Positions 32,501-42,600 of a stretch of DNA of 64,000 nucleotides are shown here, one piece after another. The translations under genes were made by a program, and so were the position numbers. The stretch is taken from the NCBI GenBank assembly GCA_037178625.1, contig CM074140.1:1-64000 (forward strand). The letters are read 5' to 3'. Numbering within the stretch: position 1 is the first letter of the stretch; every line of letters begins with the position of its first letter. The DNA comes from Skeletonema tropicum (lineage: Eukaryota; Bacillariophyta; Thalassiosirophyceae; Thalassiosirales; Thalassiosiraceae). Below the pieces are notes generated by a model. That model worked only from the letters and a program-made list of their open reading frames with translations. It searched no databases and was not told the DNA's origin.

Positions 32501-33088
32501 GCCAAGCGCAAATCTGATTCTGCTTCTGTCAAAGATAAAGATATCAGTTTTACAAGGAGTGGCAAAAAAGTTCTTATCGAGATGAAACCAACTGTGATCC
32601 AAGCAGAAACAAAGCCTTCTGCACTAGATGATATGATTGAGACGGGATACTTCCAAGGTGAAGCATCAAAGGAGAGCAAGCAACAAAAAATCATAGCCCT
32701 ACCAAAGAGAGATCACAATGAATCAGATGAGATATGTGTATACTCCAATATTGAAAATCCCTGCAACCTGTTGAAAAAGGTGGTCAATAAGTCTGCAATA
32801 CTCCGAGATGACTCTTCCATTTTCAAAAACATATATTTCTATGATGCAAATGAATTCAACATTCCTGATGGGGACAACATTGAAGTTGTTCATCACATCA
32901 ATAAAAACAAATCAACAGCAAAGGTCATGGTTCGTGTGACATTCCCAATGCATGAGGAGCATGATTTGATCCGTACTCTTCAGAGTCAGTTAGAGCCTAA
33001 CCAGTACAGAGCTATGTTGAACATGACAAAGGGGAATAGAGAAGATGATCTGGTGTTGATTGCATTTGTGACTTGCAAATTTCGTTAG
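29531..33088 (+). CDS. Transposon ORF1 (Ulp1-like protease), C-terminally truncated
   Basis: Near-identical to 1983-5521, with one extra Pro codon at ~29757, D-to-A and H-to-R changes, and silent differences. The H-D-Q-C protease residues are kept. Identity stops at 33072. Five codons later a stop follows, in sequence that is the antisense of the transposase gene. It therefore lacks the ~400-residue C-terminal domain found in copy 1. The protease may still fold. Confidence 0.8.
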   Translation: MSSTKEGSAAASLQEAIKEALRPYLAPLTQEERSKVKSYELDESLYPFKKIDKDKKLQTVYQIEKFAVPCKQSGTPPFLKSSYGCSFSDYYRVVSEVFLSDPSLHFLYKHILHQIDEKLREGIWFCNNVCTAHLTDRGNTQFSENGLGFAAANENDNTYNAFFGKGTTSLLELKRILFPFHFGGDHFVGAIVYPSDNRIATFDHYGPDRISNKRVFKLLSSMLNHALRREGRLENHPGWIHESLTVPEQMDSISCGIFQVINGIILTLSDDLATAKHLLVDQHQIIKYIRPKLAANILNLFRLTMTPDDLKRHFNQINKSRGGKLSKNPSAKQGQQKANPKQQTSLKKQPAANNKTANNQPPTKMRGKGMSSLLQDALASDLFQFPTIAENDFLSKLLKTEKALVFPTLHRGTPNEVIAKCFNHHDRRNKSKVQQQVQKFQTQFGEYLLHFNRLCIQVLCLQDMANSGFWSELSFAGGEAFLPVFAQYICDTLTHMKRACLILDNGRPIVENDKRKICHCIEWILDENRCREEFRHSYSHISIPVLIKEPPDGKWWLTMYGWSTQMYDTICTIRGILETMEKNLPSNMMAQTDSNCLVVKFKLAGVTKTLSRPIDGFGRNDDEYTSSNCSLPLVLQHQSYRFHQFKILLDSCRTTKTAVPDILFQELQTLFKVVEHHDQKKKSRTINLTESDDEDGVVDYNKDYSFLADDLDEGNSEEVAEKKKDDLKNPPSGMGEKEAACNSDSTSKKKKKKEESNVGNAGKDDALVEQFWLDEICETNGKEIDKKAGPKMTATPTLLGGEKVEKRLSDGNGSNEDKASPSNGSNEDKASPMKGGINHENVMAPPMALSGGEKAEKRQSDGNGSNEGDEASPGWEDAKKKKEEEEESKAVLKEGNNDSLSMKKENESSSKEKGESKDLKVGKAMESKASPKMTSGSKKRQNEGESSPMKKRNLVMAWGALGSGHIKCQFLEKKKGINAKGKHGSTSNRGAKRKSDSASVKDKDISFTRSGKKVLIEMKPTVIQAETKPSALDDMIETGYFQGEASKESKQQKIIALPKRDHNESDEICVYSNIENPCNLLKKVVNKSAILRDDSSIFKNIYFYDANEFNIPDGDNIEVVHHINKNKSTAKVMVRVTFPMHEEHDLIRTLQSQLEPNQYRAMLNMTKGNREDDLVLIAFVTCKFR

Positions 33089-35371
33089 ACTGTGCACTTT
33101 TGGAAACATCCATTCCATAGTGCTTTCTTTACGTGGGAAAAACTTTTGTAAGTTTGGAATCAATGTCTGACGTACAAATACTGTAATCTTGGCACTATCA
33201 ATATCAGACTGGATATTGCGCCGATTGAACCATTTTTCCAGTGCAAGAATCATCTTGATTGTAGTGATCTTTCCTTTTCTTTGGTAGTCCTCTATACCAG
33301 ACTCTTTGCAAATAGTCTTGCCCATCGTTGTATGCAATGCACACAACAACAGAAATAGGTTTCCCATGTTTTCTGATGCTTGGGTCTTGGTAGTATCCAG
33401 TGCAAAATTACGCACTGATGGCCGAGGGAAGTCACGCTCACTTTGCCAAGCATGCCCTTGTGCCAATAGAAGATGTAAGTTATGCAGGACTGATGCAGTG
33501 CGCTTTTTTTTGAATCCATCACCAAAGGCAGTAAGCATGGCTGGGGCTATACCAGAGCAAATGGCATGCATTGTTTCTGGTGGCGTTGACCTATAGATAG
33601 TGTTGATAGGGTCGCCTGTTGGTATCTTGTCAAATGCATTCACAATATTGTGTTTTGAGGCAGCTTTCAATGCTTCCACATTGTTGTTATTTTTCATTCG
33701 ATCAATGCCTGATTTGAGTATCATTGTGCATGTTGATGCTGGATCTACGAAACTCTCTTTGGAACAACTGCAGTCGCGATATGGACACTGTGCAAATGCA
33801 CTGTTGTAACTGCCCAGCAAACTATTATTACCAGCAATATCTCCAACAACAACATGGATCCAAACTTTCAGTTTGACATCTCTCCCCATGACTTGCATTG
33901 GGATACCCCCCCTATCATTGACCTCTTGTAGCTGACGAAGAGCAGTGTATAAGCAGCTGTGTTCATCTTGACATTTCAGTGCCGATGTTGTGTCCTGTTG
34001 AATGGACCCATCAGAGGACTTGGTTGTACCATAATCCAAATTTGGTATGTATGCAAGGATGTCCCAGAACTTACTCTTTGATCGAGCTGTCTTGTTGAAT
34101 AGGGTTAGAGTGAACATGATCGGTGACACGCACAGACTGCCATGGCGATCAGAGTGAGACTTGTCATAAAACACAACCAGCCCACAAGGAAAGAGGTTGT
34201 CCTTTCCAGCACAGTAATGGTCAACAGCTGGTTTCCAACGCTGTCCTGTGTGTATTTCATCATAGTATGCAATTTCATCTTTGGCCGACACACTACTAGT
34301 ACCAGAGTATATATCATAATCTGCAGCAAAGTTTGTCTTTTGCATCAACATAGGATTACAAAGCATCTTGGAAAGAACTGCTTGGATATCAAACACCGGA
34401 ACCTTGACAGTTGGTAAGGTCATTGTTGCCACTGGCACCTCCACGAGCTTTGGTTGGAGCTGGGTGTAGTTGAAAGTTTTTTCACATGTAGTTTGCAGAG
34501 TGTGTCTGCTTGGAAGTCGCTGTTTGAAATCATACCCAGTGTTGGCAAGATCACCAATGAAGCGAACTATATCATCATACAGGGAGAGATCAGACGTATG
34601 ACTACCCAACACATGCATGAGTTGTAGTCCAGCTGCTGCTGAGTGGGAGACTTTCCCACTGAATTTGACGTTTCCCTTGGATTGATATTCACCATCAATG
34701 GGAAAGATAGGTTCAGGAGTAGGATCACTCTGGGGGAAGGTGTAGTTTTCATATTCTGCTTGTTGATCATTGGCATTCTTGGCAATTTCATCAATCACTT
34801 GATGATCGGGACTGTCACACAATGTGGTGTTGGATAGCATATGGGCATCTTCTCCCCAGTTCATATCATTGTCATTGGTTTGACTGTTTGTGGCATCGGC
34901 ATGATCATTTGTTGTATTTGAGTTAGGATTCTTCATGCTGCTAAGATGAGATGCATACCATAAAGCATGCTGTTCCTGACGTCCTTCAGCCAGGCTTTCC
35001 TCCAATTCTGGTTTTTGACTAACAATGATGTTTCGTTGCTGCCTCAGTGAGAGACCACCTACACCCTGTTCTTGCAGTGCTACGGGAATATTGTTGATGT
35101 TGTTGAATGTGCCTGTGATTGAATGCCGTCCATGGTGTACATGAAGGGCTGAGGTTCTTTTTTGGTTATAAAGACAGGCAGTAGCATGCCTCCCATATGC
35201 TCTAGGTGTTGCGAAGATAACACCACAAGCACATTGCCGCCCTGTCTGCTTCTGCCCTGTCTGCTTCCGCTTCGTTGGTGGCATTGTTGATGTCCTCATG
35301 TTATGGTAAGTATCAAAATTAGGAGTAGGAGGAGTCAGAGGGAAAGTGGAAAGCGTTGAAAGACCCCCCAA
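32990..35371 (-). CDS. Transposase of CACTA/Plavaka-like type, C-terminus truncated
   Basis: The likely ATG is at 35299 or 35284 (MPPTKRKQ). The N-terminus has a Cys-x-Cys...His-x4-Cys finger (CACGVIFATPRAYGRHATAC) after a basic nuclear-targeting stretch. The body contains LVVFYDKSHSDRHGS, FWDILAYIPNLDYG, IHVVVGDIAGNNSLLGSYN with CPYRDCSC, and PPETMHAICSG. This order (Asp in an x-x-DK-x-H block, GD before a Cys cluster, and a late E-x-MH block) resembles the large transposases of CACTA/Plavaka elements and a diatom family I recall. The frame enters inverted ORF1 sequence below 33073, so the last ~27 residues are not native and activity is doubtful. The superfamily assignment is an inference. 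Confidence 0.55.
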   Translation of the reverse strand: MGGLSTLSTFPLTPPTPNFDTYHNMRTSTMPPTKRKQTGQKQTGRQCACGVIFATPRAYGRHATACLYNQKRTSALHVHHGRHSITGTFNNINNIPVALQEQGVGGLSLRQQRNIIVSQKPELEESLAEGRQEQHALWYASHLSSMKNPNSNTTNDHADATNSQTNDNDMNWGEDAHMLSNTTLCDSPDHQVIDEIAKNANDQQAEYENYTFPQSDPTPEPIFPIDGEYQSKGNVKFSGKVSHSAAAGLQLMHVLGSHTSDLSLYDDIVRFIGDLANTGYDFKQRLPSRHTLQTTCEKTFNYTQLQPKLVEVPVATMTLPTVKVPVFDIQAVLSKMLCNPMLMQKTNFAADYDIYSGTSSVSAKDEIAYYDEIHTGQRWKPAVDHYCAGKDNLFPCGLVVFYDKSHSDRHGSLCVSPIMFTLTLFNKTARSKSKFWDILAYIPNLDYGTTKSSDGSIQQDTTSALKCQDEHSCLYTALRQLQEVNDRGGIPMQVMGRDVKLKVWIHVVVGDIAGNNSLLGSYNSAFAQCPYRDCSCSKESFVDPASTCTMILKSGIDRMKNNNNVEALKAASKHNIVNAFDKIPTGDPINTIYRSTPPETMHAICSGIAPAMLTAFGDGFKKKRTASVLHNLHLLLAQGHAWQSERDFPRPSVRNFALDTTKTQASENMGNLFLLLCALHTTMGKTICKESGIEDYQRKGKITTIKMILALEKWFNRRNIQSDIDSAKITVFVRQTLIPNLQKFFPRKESTMEWMFPKVHSLTKFASHKCNQHQIIFSIPLCHVQHSSVLVRL

Positions 35372-35543
35372 GGAAGTTCGACACTGGGTATCAATTCCAA
35401 CGTTGTTTTAAAAATTATCAGAAAGAGAAACAGAAAACATCGTAGAAGAATTCAAAAACGACCAATGCCATCTGAAACTGAAAATAACGAACTAATGACA
35501 TAACATAAACATAAACAGCGTTCATAAATTCAACACCTTAACA
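35372..35543. promoter_or_regulatory. Divergent promoter region between transposase and ORF3
   Basis: 172 bases separate the two divergent genes, so it must contain both start regions. It is AT-rich, with AACATAAACATAAAC direct repeats. The copy at 37570-37741 is almost identical. Confidence 0.4.
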
Positions 35544-37035
35544 ATGTATCTTGTGCAAACAGTGAAAAAGATAGTGTCCCCAACAAAGAAAGCTGAAGGC
35601 AACACGATGTTTAGAAGTTCAAGGGTAAGTAATGATGGCAGCGGCAAGCGTGCTAATGAAGGTGTTGGAGGACGGTTGTCTGGTGGTCAAGATATTCAAC
35701 ATAACAACCATAATGATGGTAATGGCAATATAGGATACAAGACCAGTGAACTCAATGCAATGAAGGAGATGATGGAGTGGTATAAGGGGAGAAGTGAAGA
35801 AAATGCAGCTGAGGTTGCACGACTGCAGCTGCAGTTAGAGAGAAGGCAGTCTGGCCAAGGCGGAGTAGGGAAAAATAAACAACTCTTATGGGCAACGGCA
35901 GCAGAGGATGTGAGTAATGTCGTTGCACTCAAGGAAAGTACAGCTCAAATGATTTGGCCACAGAATAAGTTCTTGAACTTTACTGGAAGGTGGATGCAAT
36001 ATGATACAGACAATCCCCATCCATTTGCAGCATTTGTCATGAAGCAGGTGGTTATTCCAGACTCGTTTGTGGGAAGCACAAATGATTACTTTAGGAACGT
36101 GGCACTGCCAAAAGTTGGGGCAAAGTTGAGTACTTTGAGAGGTAACTGTATTGGGAGGTGTGGCAAGGCATTTAAAGGTAAGTAGTCTGTGTATCCTTGT
36201 TGATTCTGGATCATAATACAAACTAACATACATCATTGTGACTGCCCCATCTCGGGGGTGCACATTCGTTCTATCATCTGTAACAGACCTCCACAACACT
36301 CGCAGGAGCTTCGAGGGTGCTGGCAAAGAGTTTGAGACATTTTTGTCTTACAGCGATCATGATTGGGTCAACGTAGCTCAAGATCACATGGCACTGAATC
36401 AGCTGCACAATCTAATTTATTACTATGGGTCGGAAGTATATGGTAGGAACGAAGTCAAGGCATGGCTGAAGGCAAATCAAGATAAATCTGTGCTCGACCA
36501 TCTGACTGCCAGCGATCTTGCATTTACTGTACTGGTGTATGAGAACTATCATCCCAGATGGATCAAGGAAATCGAAACTGCAAGAGAGGAGGAACAGAAG
36601 AGAAATGACACTCTTGATGTTGCTGAGAAGGAGGAGGAGGAGCCTGCTGCTGTAGGACAAAAGAGGAAGAAGAAGAGATCATCTGCCGGGCCCAAGTTGA
36701 AGTATTCAAAGGGTGCTAATGTCAAGAACAAATACCTCCAGTCGGGTTGGACCAAGGAAGGGATTCGTCACTTTAAAGCCCTCCAAGAATCTTTTGACAA
36801 GCTTATGAAAGATGAGAAAGCATGGCAGGTTTGCAAAGAGACATGGGATGACTTCATCTCCAACATGAAGCAGTTCAGCGATAATTGCTGGGTTCCTCAG
36901 TATTTCAAACTAGATTTGGGTGATGATGATGAAGATAGCATTGCTGCTACAGATGAAGACAAGTTCGAGTTCATAGTGGCAGATGCTCTTGTGGGAATGG
37001 GTACACTTGAAGTGCCAGATATGAGCGGAGTATGA
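35544..37035 (+). CDS. Transposon ORF3, two exons, unknown function (copy a)
   Basis: Exon 35544-36177 (ATG), intron 36178-36286 (GTAAGT...CTGTAACAG, 109 bases), exon 36287-37035; the join GAC keeps frame and gives 460 residues. The N-terminal third has a coiled segment (MKEMMEWYKGRSEENAAEVA and onward). A conserved Trp-rich block spans the splice (GRWMQYDTDNPHPFAAFVMK, then a Cys-Gly pair). HLTASDLAFTVLVYENYHPRW follows, then a Lys-rich basic stretch (KRKKKRSS), suggestive of nuclear entry. It ends acidic. I do not recognise the family. Accessory DNA-binding role in the transposon is a guess. Confidence 0.7.
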
Positions 37036-37440
37036 GCGGAGTTATCAGTGGTTGAATCATCATTGCATATTGAATTTAATGTAATAAATCATGTTTGTGT
37101 TATTTGATTTGATTCACCACAATAAATACTTCGATGCTTGAATTACAAATCCTAAAATATGCTTATAAATTTGATCGGGATCAGAATCAAATTGTGACAA
37201 AATAAGTGTGTCAAAATTTAAATTCTGGAATCAGTCACAAAATTCTGATTTACAAAATTTTAATTCTGATGCATGATATGTTTATTTTGATGTTTAGAAT
37301 TTGTGTCTGATGTGCGACATATTTATTTTGACACTCGGCCTTTTCTTACCAATGCAAGAAATTACTTTGACATCGGAATAATATCAGAATTTGAAGTTGA
37401 CAAGAATTCTGATGAGCAAGATACAAAAACCCATAAAGGC

Positions 37441-37458
37441 ATTATCCCACTTCAGAGG
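37441..37458 (-). repeat. First right terminal inverted repeat
   Basis: ATTATCCCACTTCAGAGG, inverse of the element's left end with a changed base at positions 3 and 15. It lies at the exact junction of the two 2.2-kb units. Confidence 0.8.
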
Positions 37459-37741
37459 CTGCTTCCGCTTCGTTGGTGGCATTGTTGATGTCCTCATGTT
37501 ATGGTAAGTATCAAAATTAGGAGTAGGAGGAGTCAGAGGGAAAGTGGAAAGCGTTGAAAGACCCCCCAAGGAAGTTCGACACTGGGTATCAATTCCAACG
37601 TTGTTTTAAAAATTATCAGAAAGAGAAACAGAAAACATCGTAGAAGAATTCAAAAACGACCAATGCCATCTGAAACTGAAAATAACGAACTAATGACATA
37701 ACATAAACATAAACAGCGTTCATAAATTCAACACCTTAACA

Positions 37742-39233
37742 ATGTATCTTGTGCAAACAGTGAAAAAGATAGTGTCCCCAACAAAGAAAGCTGAAGGCAA
37801 CACGATGTTTAGAAGTTCAAGGGTAAGTAATGATGGCAGCGGCAAGCGTGCTAATGAAGGTGTTGGAGGACGGTTGTCTGGTGGTCAAGATATTCAACAT
37901 AACAACCATAATGATGGTAATGGCAATATAGGATACGAGACCCGTGAACTCAATGCAATGAAGGAGATGATGGAGTGGTATAAGGGGAGAAGTGAAGAAA
38001 ATGCAGCTGAGGTTGCACGACTGCAGCTGCAGTTAGAGAGAAGGCAGTCTGGCCAAGGCGGAGTAGGGAAAAATAAACAACTCTTATGGGCAACGGCAGC
38101 AGAGGATGTGAGTAATGTCGTTGCACTCAAGGAAAGTACAGCTCAAATGATTTGGCCACAGAATCAGTTCTTGAACTTTACTGGAAGGTGGATGCAATAT
38201 GATACAGACAATCCCCATCCATTTGCAGCATTTGTCATGAAGCAGGTGGTTATTCCAGACTCGTTTGTGGGAAGCACAAATGATTACTTTAGGAACGTGG
38301 CACTGCCAAAAGTTGGGGCAAAGTTGAGTACTTTGAGAGGTAACTGTATTGGGAGGTGTGGCAAGGCATTTAAAGGTAAGTAGTCTGTGTATCCTTGTTG
38401 ATTCTGGATCATAATACAAACTAACATACATCATTGTGACTGCCCCATCTCGGGGGTGCACATTCGTTCTATCATCTGTAACAGACCTCCACAACACTCG
38501 CAGGAGCTTCGAGGGTGCTGGCAAAGAGTTTGAGACATTTTTGTCTTACAGCGATCATGATTGGGTCAACGTAGCTCAAGATCACATGGCACTGAATCAG
38601 CTGCACAATCTAATTTATTACTATGGGTCGGAAGTATATGGTAGGAACGAAGTCAAGGCATGGCTGAAGGCAAATCAAGATAAATCTGTGCTCGACCATC
38701 TGACTGCCAGCGATCTTGCATTTACTGTACTGGTGTATGAGAACTATCATCCCAGATGGATCCAGGAAATCGAAACTGCAAGAGAGGAGGAACAGAAGAG
38801 AAATGACACTCTTGATGTTGCTGAGAAGGAGGAGGAGGAGCCTGCTGCTGTAGGACAAAAGAGGAAGAAGAAGAGATCATCTGCCGGGCCCAAGTTGAAG
38901 TATTCAAAGGGTGCTAATGTCAAGAACAAATACCTCCAGTCGGGTTGGACCAAGGAAGGGATTCGTCACTTTAAAGCCCTCCAAGAATCTTTTGACAAGC
39001 TTATGAAAGATGAGAAAGCATGGCAGGTTTGCAAAGAGACATGGGATGACTTCATCTCCAACATGAAGCAGTTCAGCGATAATTGCTGGGTTCCTCAGTA
39101 TTTCAAACTAGATTTGGGTGATGATGATGAAGATAGCATTGCTGCTACAGATGAAGACAAGTTCGAGTTCATAGTGGCAGATGCTCTTGTGGGAATGGGT
39201 ACACTTGAAGTGCCAGATATGAGCGGAGTATGA
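37742..39233 (+). CDS. Transposon ORF3, two exons (copy b)
   Basis: Exact positional copy of 35544-37035, shifted by 2198 bases with no indel: exon 37742-38375, intron 38376-38484, exon 38485-39233. Amino-acid changes are few (KTS to ETR near residue 71, K to Q at FLNF, K to Q in WIQEI). Both copies keep intact frames and splice sites, consistent with a very recent tandem duplication. Confidence 0.7.
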
Positions 39234-39665
39234 GCAGAGTTATCAGTGGTTGAATCATCATTGCATATTGAATTTAATGTAATAAATCATGTTTGTGTTA
39301 TTTGATTTGATTCACCACAATAAATACTTCGATGCTTGAATTACAAATCCTAAAATATGCTTATAAATTTGATCGGGATCAGAATCAAATTGTGACAAAA
39401 TAAGTGTGTCAAAATTTAAATTCTGGAATCAGTCACAAAATTCTGATTTACAAAATTTTAATTCTGATGCATGATATGTTTATTTTGATGTTTAGAATTT
39501 GTGTCTGATGTGCGACATATTTATTTTGACACTCGGCCTTTTCTTACCAATGCAAGAAATTAAAGATTTTGATACTAGAAATTCTTATTCTTTGACATCG
39601 GAATAATATCAGAATTTGAAGTTGACAAGAATTCTGATGAGCAAGATACAAAAACCCATAAAGGC

Positions 39666-39683
39666 ATTATCCCACTTCAGAGG
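39666..39683 (-). repeat. Outer right terminal inverted repeat
   Basis: ATTATCCCACTTCAGAGG. It is followed at once by TTGTTGTGGCCTACC, a mid-unit satellite sequence, which shows that this end sits inside the satellite array. Confidence 0.8.
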
Positions 39684-42600
39684 TTGTTGTGGCCTACCTC
39701 TCATCCATTCTGATGCTGATGGAAAATTGTGTGCCAGCTGGAGAAGAACTACCTCTAGAGAGGAGCAGAACTAGAATGCAGGCAATTGACAGAGAAGCTG
39801 TCCATAAGAGATGAGAGATGATGTCAGACAATGTGGTACTCAATGCTCAGGAAGTCCAATCCAAAATACTTCCTCTGCATTCAGTACCGCATCACCACAT
39901 TGACAGAAAAAGCTGTCCATGAGAGATGAGAGATGATGTCAGACCATGTGGTACTCAATGCTCAGGAAGTCCAATCCAAAATACTTCCTCTGCATTCAGT
40001 ACCGCATCACCACATTGACAGAAAAGCTGTCCATGAGAGATGAGAGATGATGTCAGACCATGTGGTACTCAATGCTCAGGAAGTCCAATCCAAAATACTT
40101 CCTCTGCATTCAGTAAGGCATCACCACATTGACAGATGAAATACTCTGACTAAGTATCTACCTATGAAGGAGGAAGAGGAGGAGGAGATGGTGATAGAAG
40201 AGCTCATGAACTGTAGCTACTGCTTCCAGTCATATCACAGAACAAAAGAAATAATGGAGGAGCATCAAAAGAACTTACCACTCACATACCACACTATGCC
40301 TGTGTGTTGTTGTGGCCTACCTCTCATCCATTCTGATGCTGATGAAAAATTGTGCGCCAGCTGGAGAAGAACTACCTTTAGAGAGGAGCAGAACTAGAAT
40401 GCAGGCAATTGACAGAGAAGCTGTCCATGAGAGATGAGAGATGATGTCAGACCATGTGGTACTCAATGCTCAGGAAGTCCAATCCAAAATACTTCCTCTG
40501 CATTCAGTACCACATCACCACATTGACAGAAAAGCTGTCCATGAGAGATGAGAGATGATGTCAGACCATGTGGTACTCAATGCTCAGGAAGTCCAATCCA
40601 AAATACTTCCTCTGCATTCAGTACCGCATCACCACATTGACAGAGAAGCTGTCCATGAGAGATGAGAGATGATGTCAGACCATGTGGTACTCAATGCTCA
40701 GGAAGTCCAATCCAAAATACTTCCTCTGCATTCAGTACTGCATCACCACATTGACAGAGAAGCTGTCCATGAGAGATGAGAGATGATGTCAGACCATGTG
40801 GTACTCAATGCTCAGGAAGTCCAATCCAAAATACTTCCTCTGCATTCAGTACCGCATCACCACATTGACAGATGAAATACTCTGACTAAGTATCTACCTA
40901 TGAAGGAGGAAGAGGAGGAGGAGATGGTGATGGAAGAGCTCATGAACTGTAGCTACTGCTTCCAGTCATATCACAGAACAAAAGAAATAATGGAGCATCA
41001 AAAGAACTTACCACTCACATACCACACTATGCCTATGTGTTGTTGTGGCCTACCTCTCATCCATTCTGATGCTGATGGAAAATTGTGTGCCAGCTGGAGA
41101 AGAACTACCTCTCTAGAGAGGAGCAGAACTAGAATGCAGGCAATTGACAGAGAAGCTGTCCATGAGAGATGAGAGATGATGTCAGACAATGTGGTACTCA
41201 ATGCTCAGGAAGTCCAATCCAAAATACTTCCTCTGCATTCAGTACCGCATCACCACATTGACAGAAAAGCTGTCCATGAGAGATGAGAGATGATGTCAGA
41301 CCATGTGGTACTCAATGCTCAGGAAGTCCAATCCAAAATACTTCCTCTGCATTCAGTACCGCATCACCACATTGACAGATGAAATACTCTGACTAAGTAT
41401 CTACCTATGAAGGAGGAAGAGGAGGAGGAGATCATGGTGATGGAAGAGCTCATAAACTGTAGCTACTGCTTCCAGTCATATCACAGAACAAAAGAAATAA
41501 TGGAGGAGCATCAAAAGAACTTACCACTCACATACCACACTATGCCTATGTGTTGTTGTGGCCTACCTCTCATCCATTCTGATGCTGATGGAAAATTGTG
41601 CGCCAGCTGGAGAAGAACTACCTCTAGAGAGAGGAGCAGAACTAGAATGCAGGCAATTGACAGAGAAGCTGTCCATGAGAGATGAGAGATGATGTCAGAC
41701 CATGTGGTACTCAATGCTCAGGAAGTCCAATCCAAAATACTTCCTCTGCATTCAGTACCGCATCACCACATTGACAGAGAAGCTGTCCATGAGAGATGAG
41801 AGATGATGTCAGACCATGTGGTACTCAATGCTCAGGAAGTCCAATCCAAAATACTTCCTCTGCATTCAGTACCGCATCACCACATTGACAGAGAAGCTGT
41901 CCATGAGAGATGAGAGATGATGTCAGACCATGTGGTACTCAATGCTCAGGAAGTCCAATCACCATTCCAAAATACTTCCTCTGCATTCAGTACCGCATCA
42001 CCACATTGACAGATGAAATACTCTGACTAAGTATCTACCTATGAAGGAGGAAGAGGAGGAGGAGATGGTGATGGAAGAGCTCATAAACTGTAGCTACTGC
42101 TTCCAGTCATATCACAGAACAAAAGAAATAATGGAGGAGCATCAAAAGAACTTACCACTCACATACCACACTATGCCTATGTGTTGTTGTGGCCTACCTC
42201 TCATCCATTCTGATGCTGATGGAAAATTGTGTGCCAGCTGGAGAAGAACTACCTCTAGAGAGGAGCAGAACTAGAATGCAGGCAATTGACAGAGAAGCTG
42301 TCCATAAGAGATGAGAGATGATGTCAGACAATGTGGTACTCAATGCTCAGGAAGTCCAATCCAAAATACTTCCTCTGCATTCAGTACCGCATCACCACAT
42401 TGACAGAAAAGCTGTCCATGAGAGATGAGAGATGATGTCAGACCATGTGGTACTCAATGCTCAGGAAGTCCAATCCAAAATACTTCCTCTGCATTCAGTA
42501 CCGCATCACCACATTGACAGAAAAGCTGTCCATGAGAGATGAGAGATGATGTCAGACCATGTGGTACTCAATGCTCAGGAAGTCCAATCCAAAATACTTC

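Larger units (their letters stand above)
28389..39683 (+). mobile_element. DNA transposon copy 2: terminal repeats, protease, transposase and ORF3, with tandemly doubled right end
   Basis: The left end CCCCTGAAGTGGGATTAT (28389) pairs with inverted ends ATTATCCCACTTCAGAGG at 37441-37458 and 39666-39683. Subterminal AATTCTGAT repeats occur at both sides. Gene order: ORF1 protease (+), transposase (-), ORF3 (+). The centre carries a deletion at 33072/33073 that removed the 3' ends of both convergent genes. 35261-37458 is repeated at 37459-39683 with a 28-base insertion near 39563. The left flank is a Copia gag fragment and the right flank is satellite, so the two ends no longer mark one insertion site. 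Confidence 0.8.
37459..39683 (+). repeat. Second unit of the 2.2-kb tandem duplication
   Basis: Repeats 35261-37458, including the first codons of the transposase (frame starting 37569 on the minus strand, cut after MPPTKRKQ), the divergent promoter, ORF3 and the right terminal repeat. The junction at 37458/37459 joins the terminal repeat directly to transposase codons. Unit b carries a 28-base insertion at ~39563. Confidence 0.85.
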
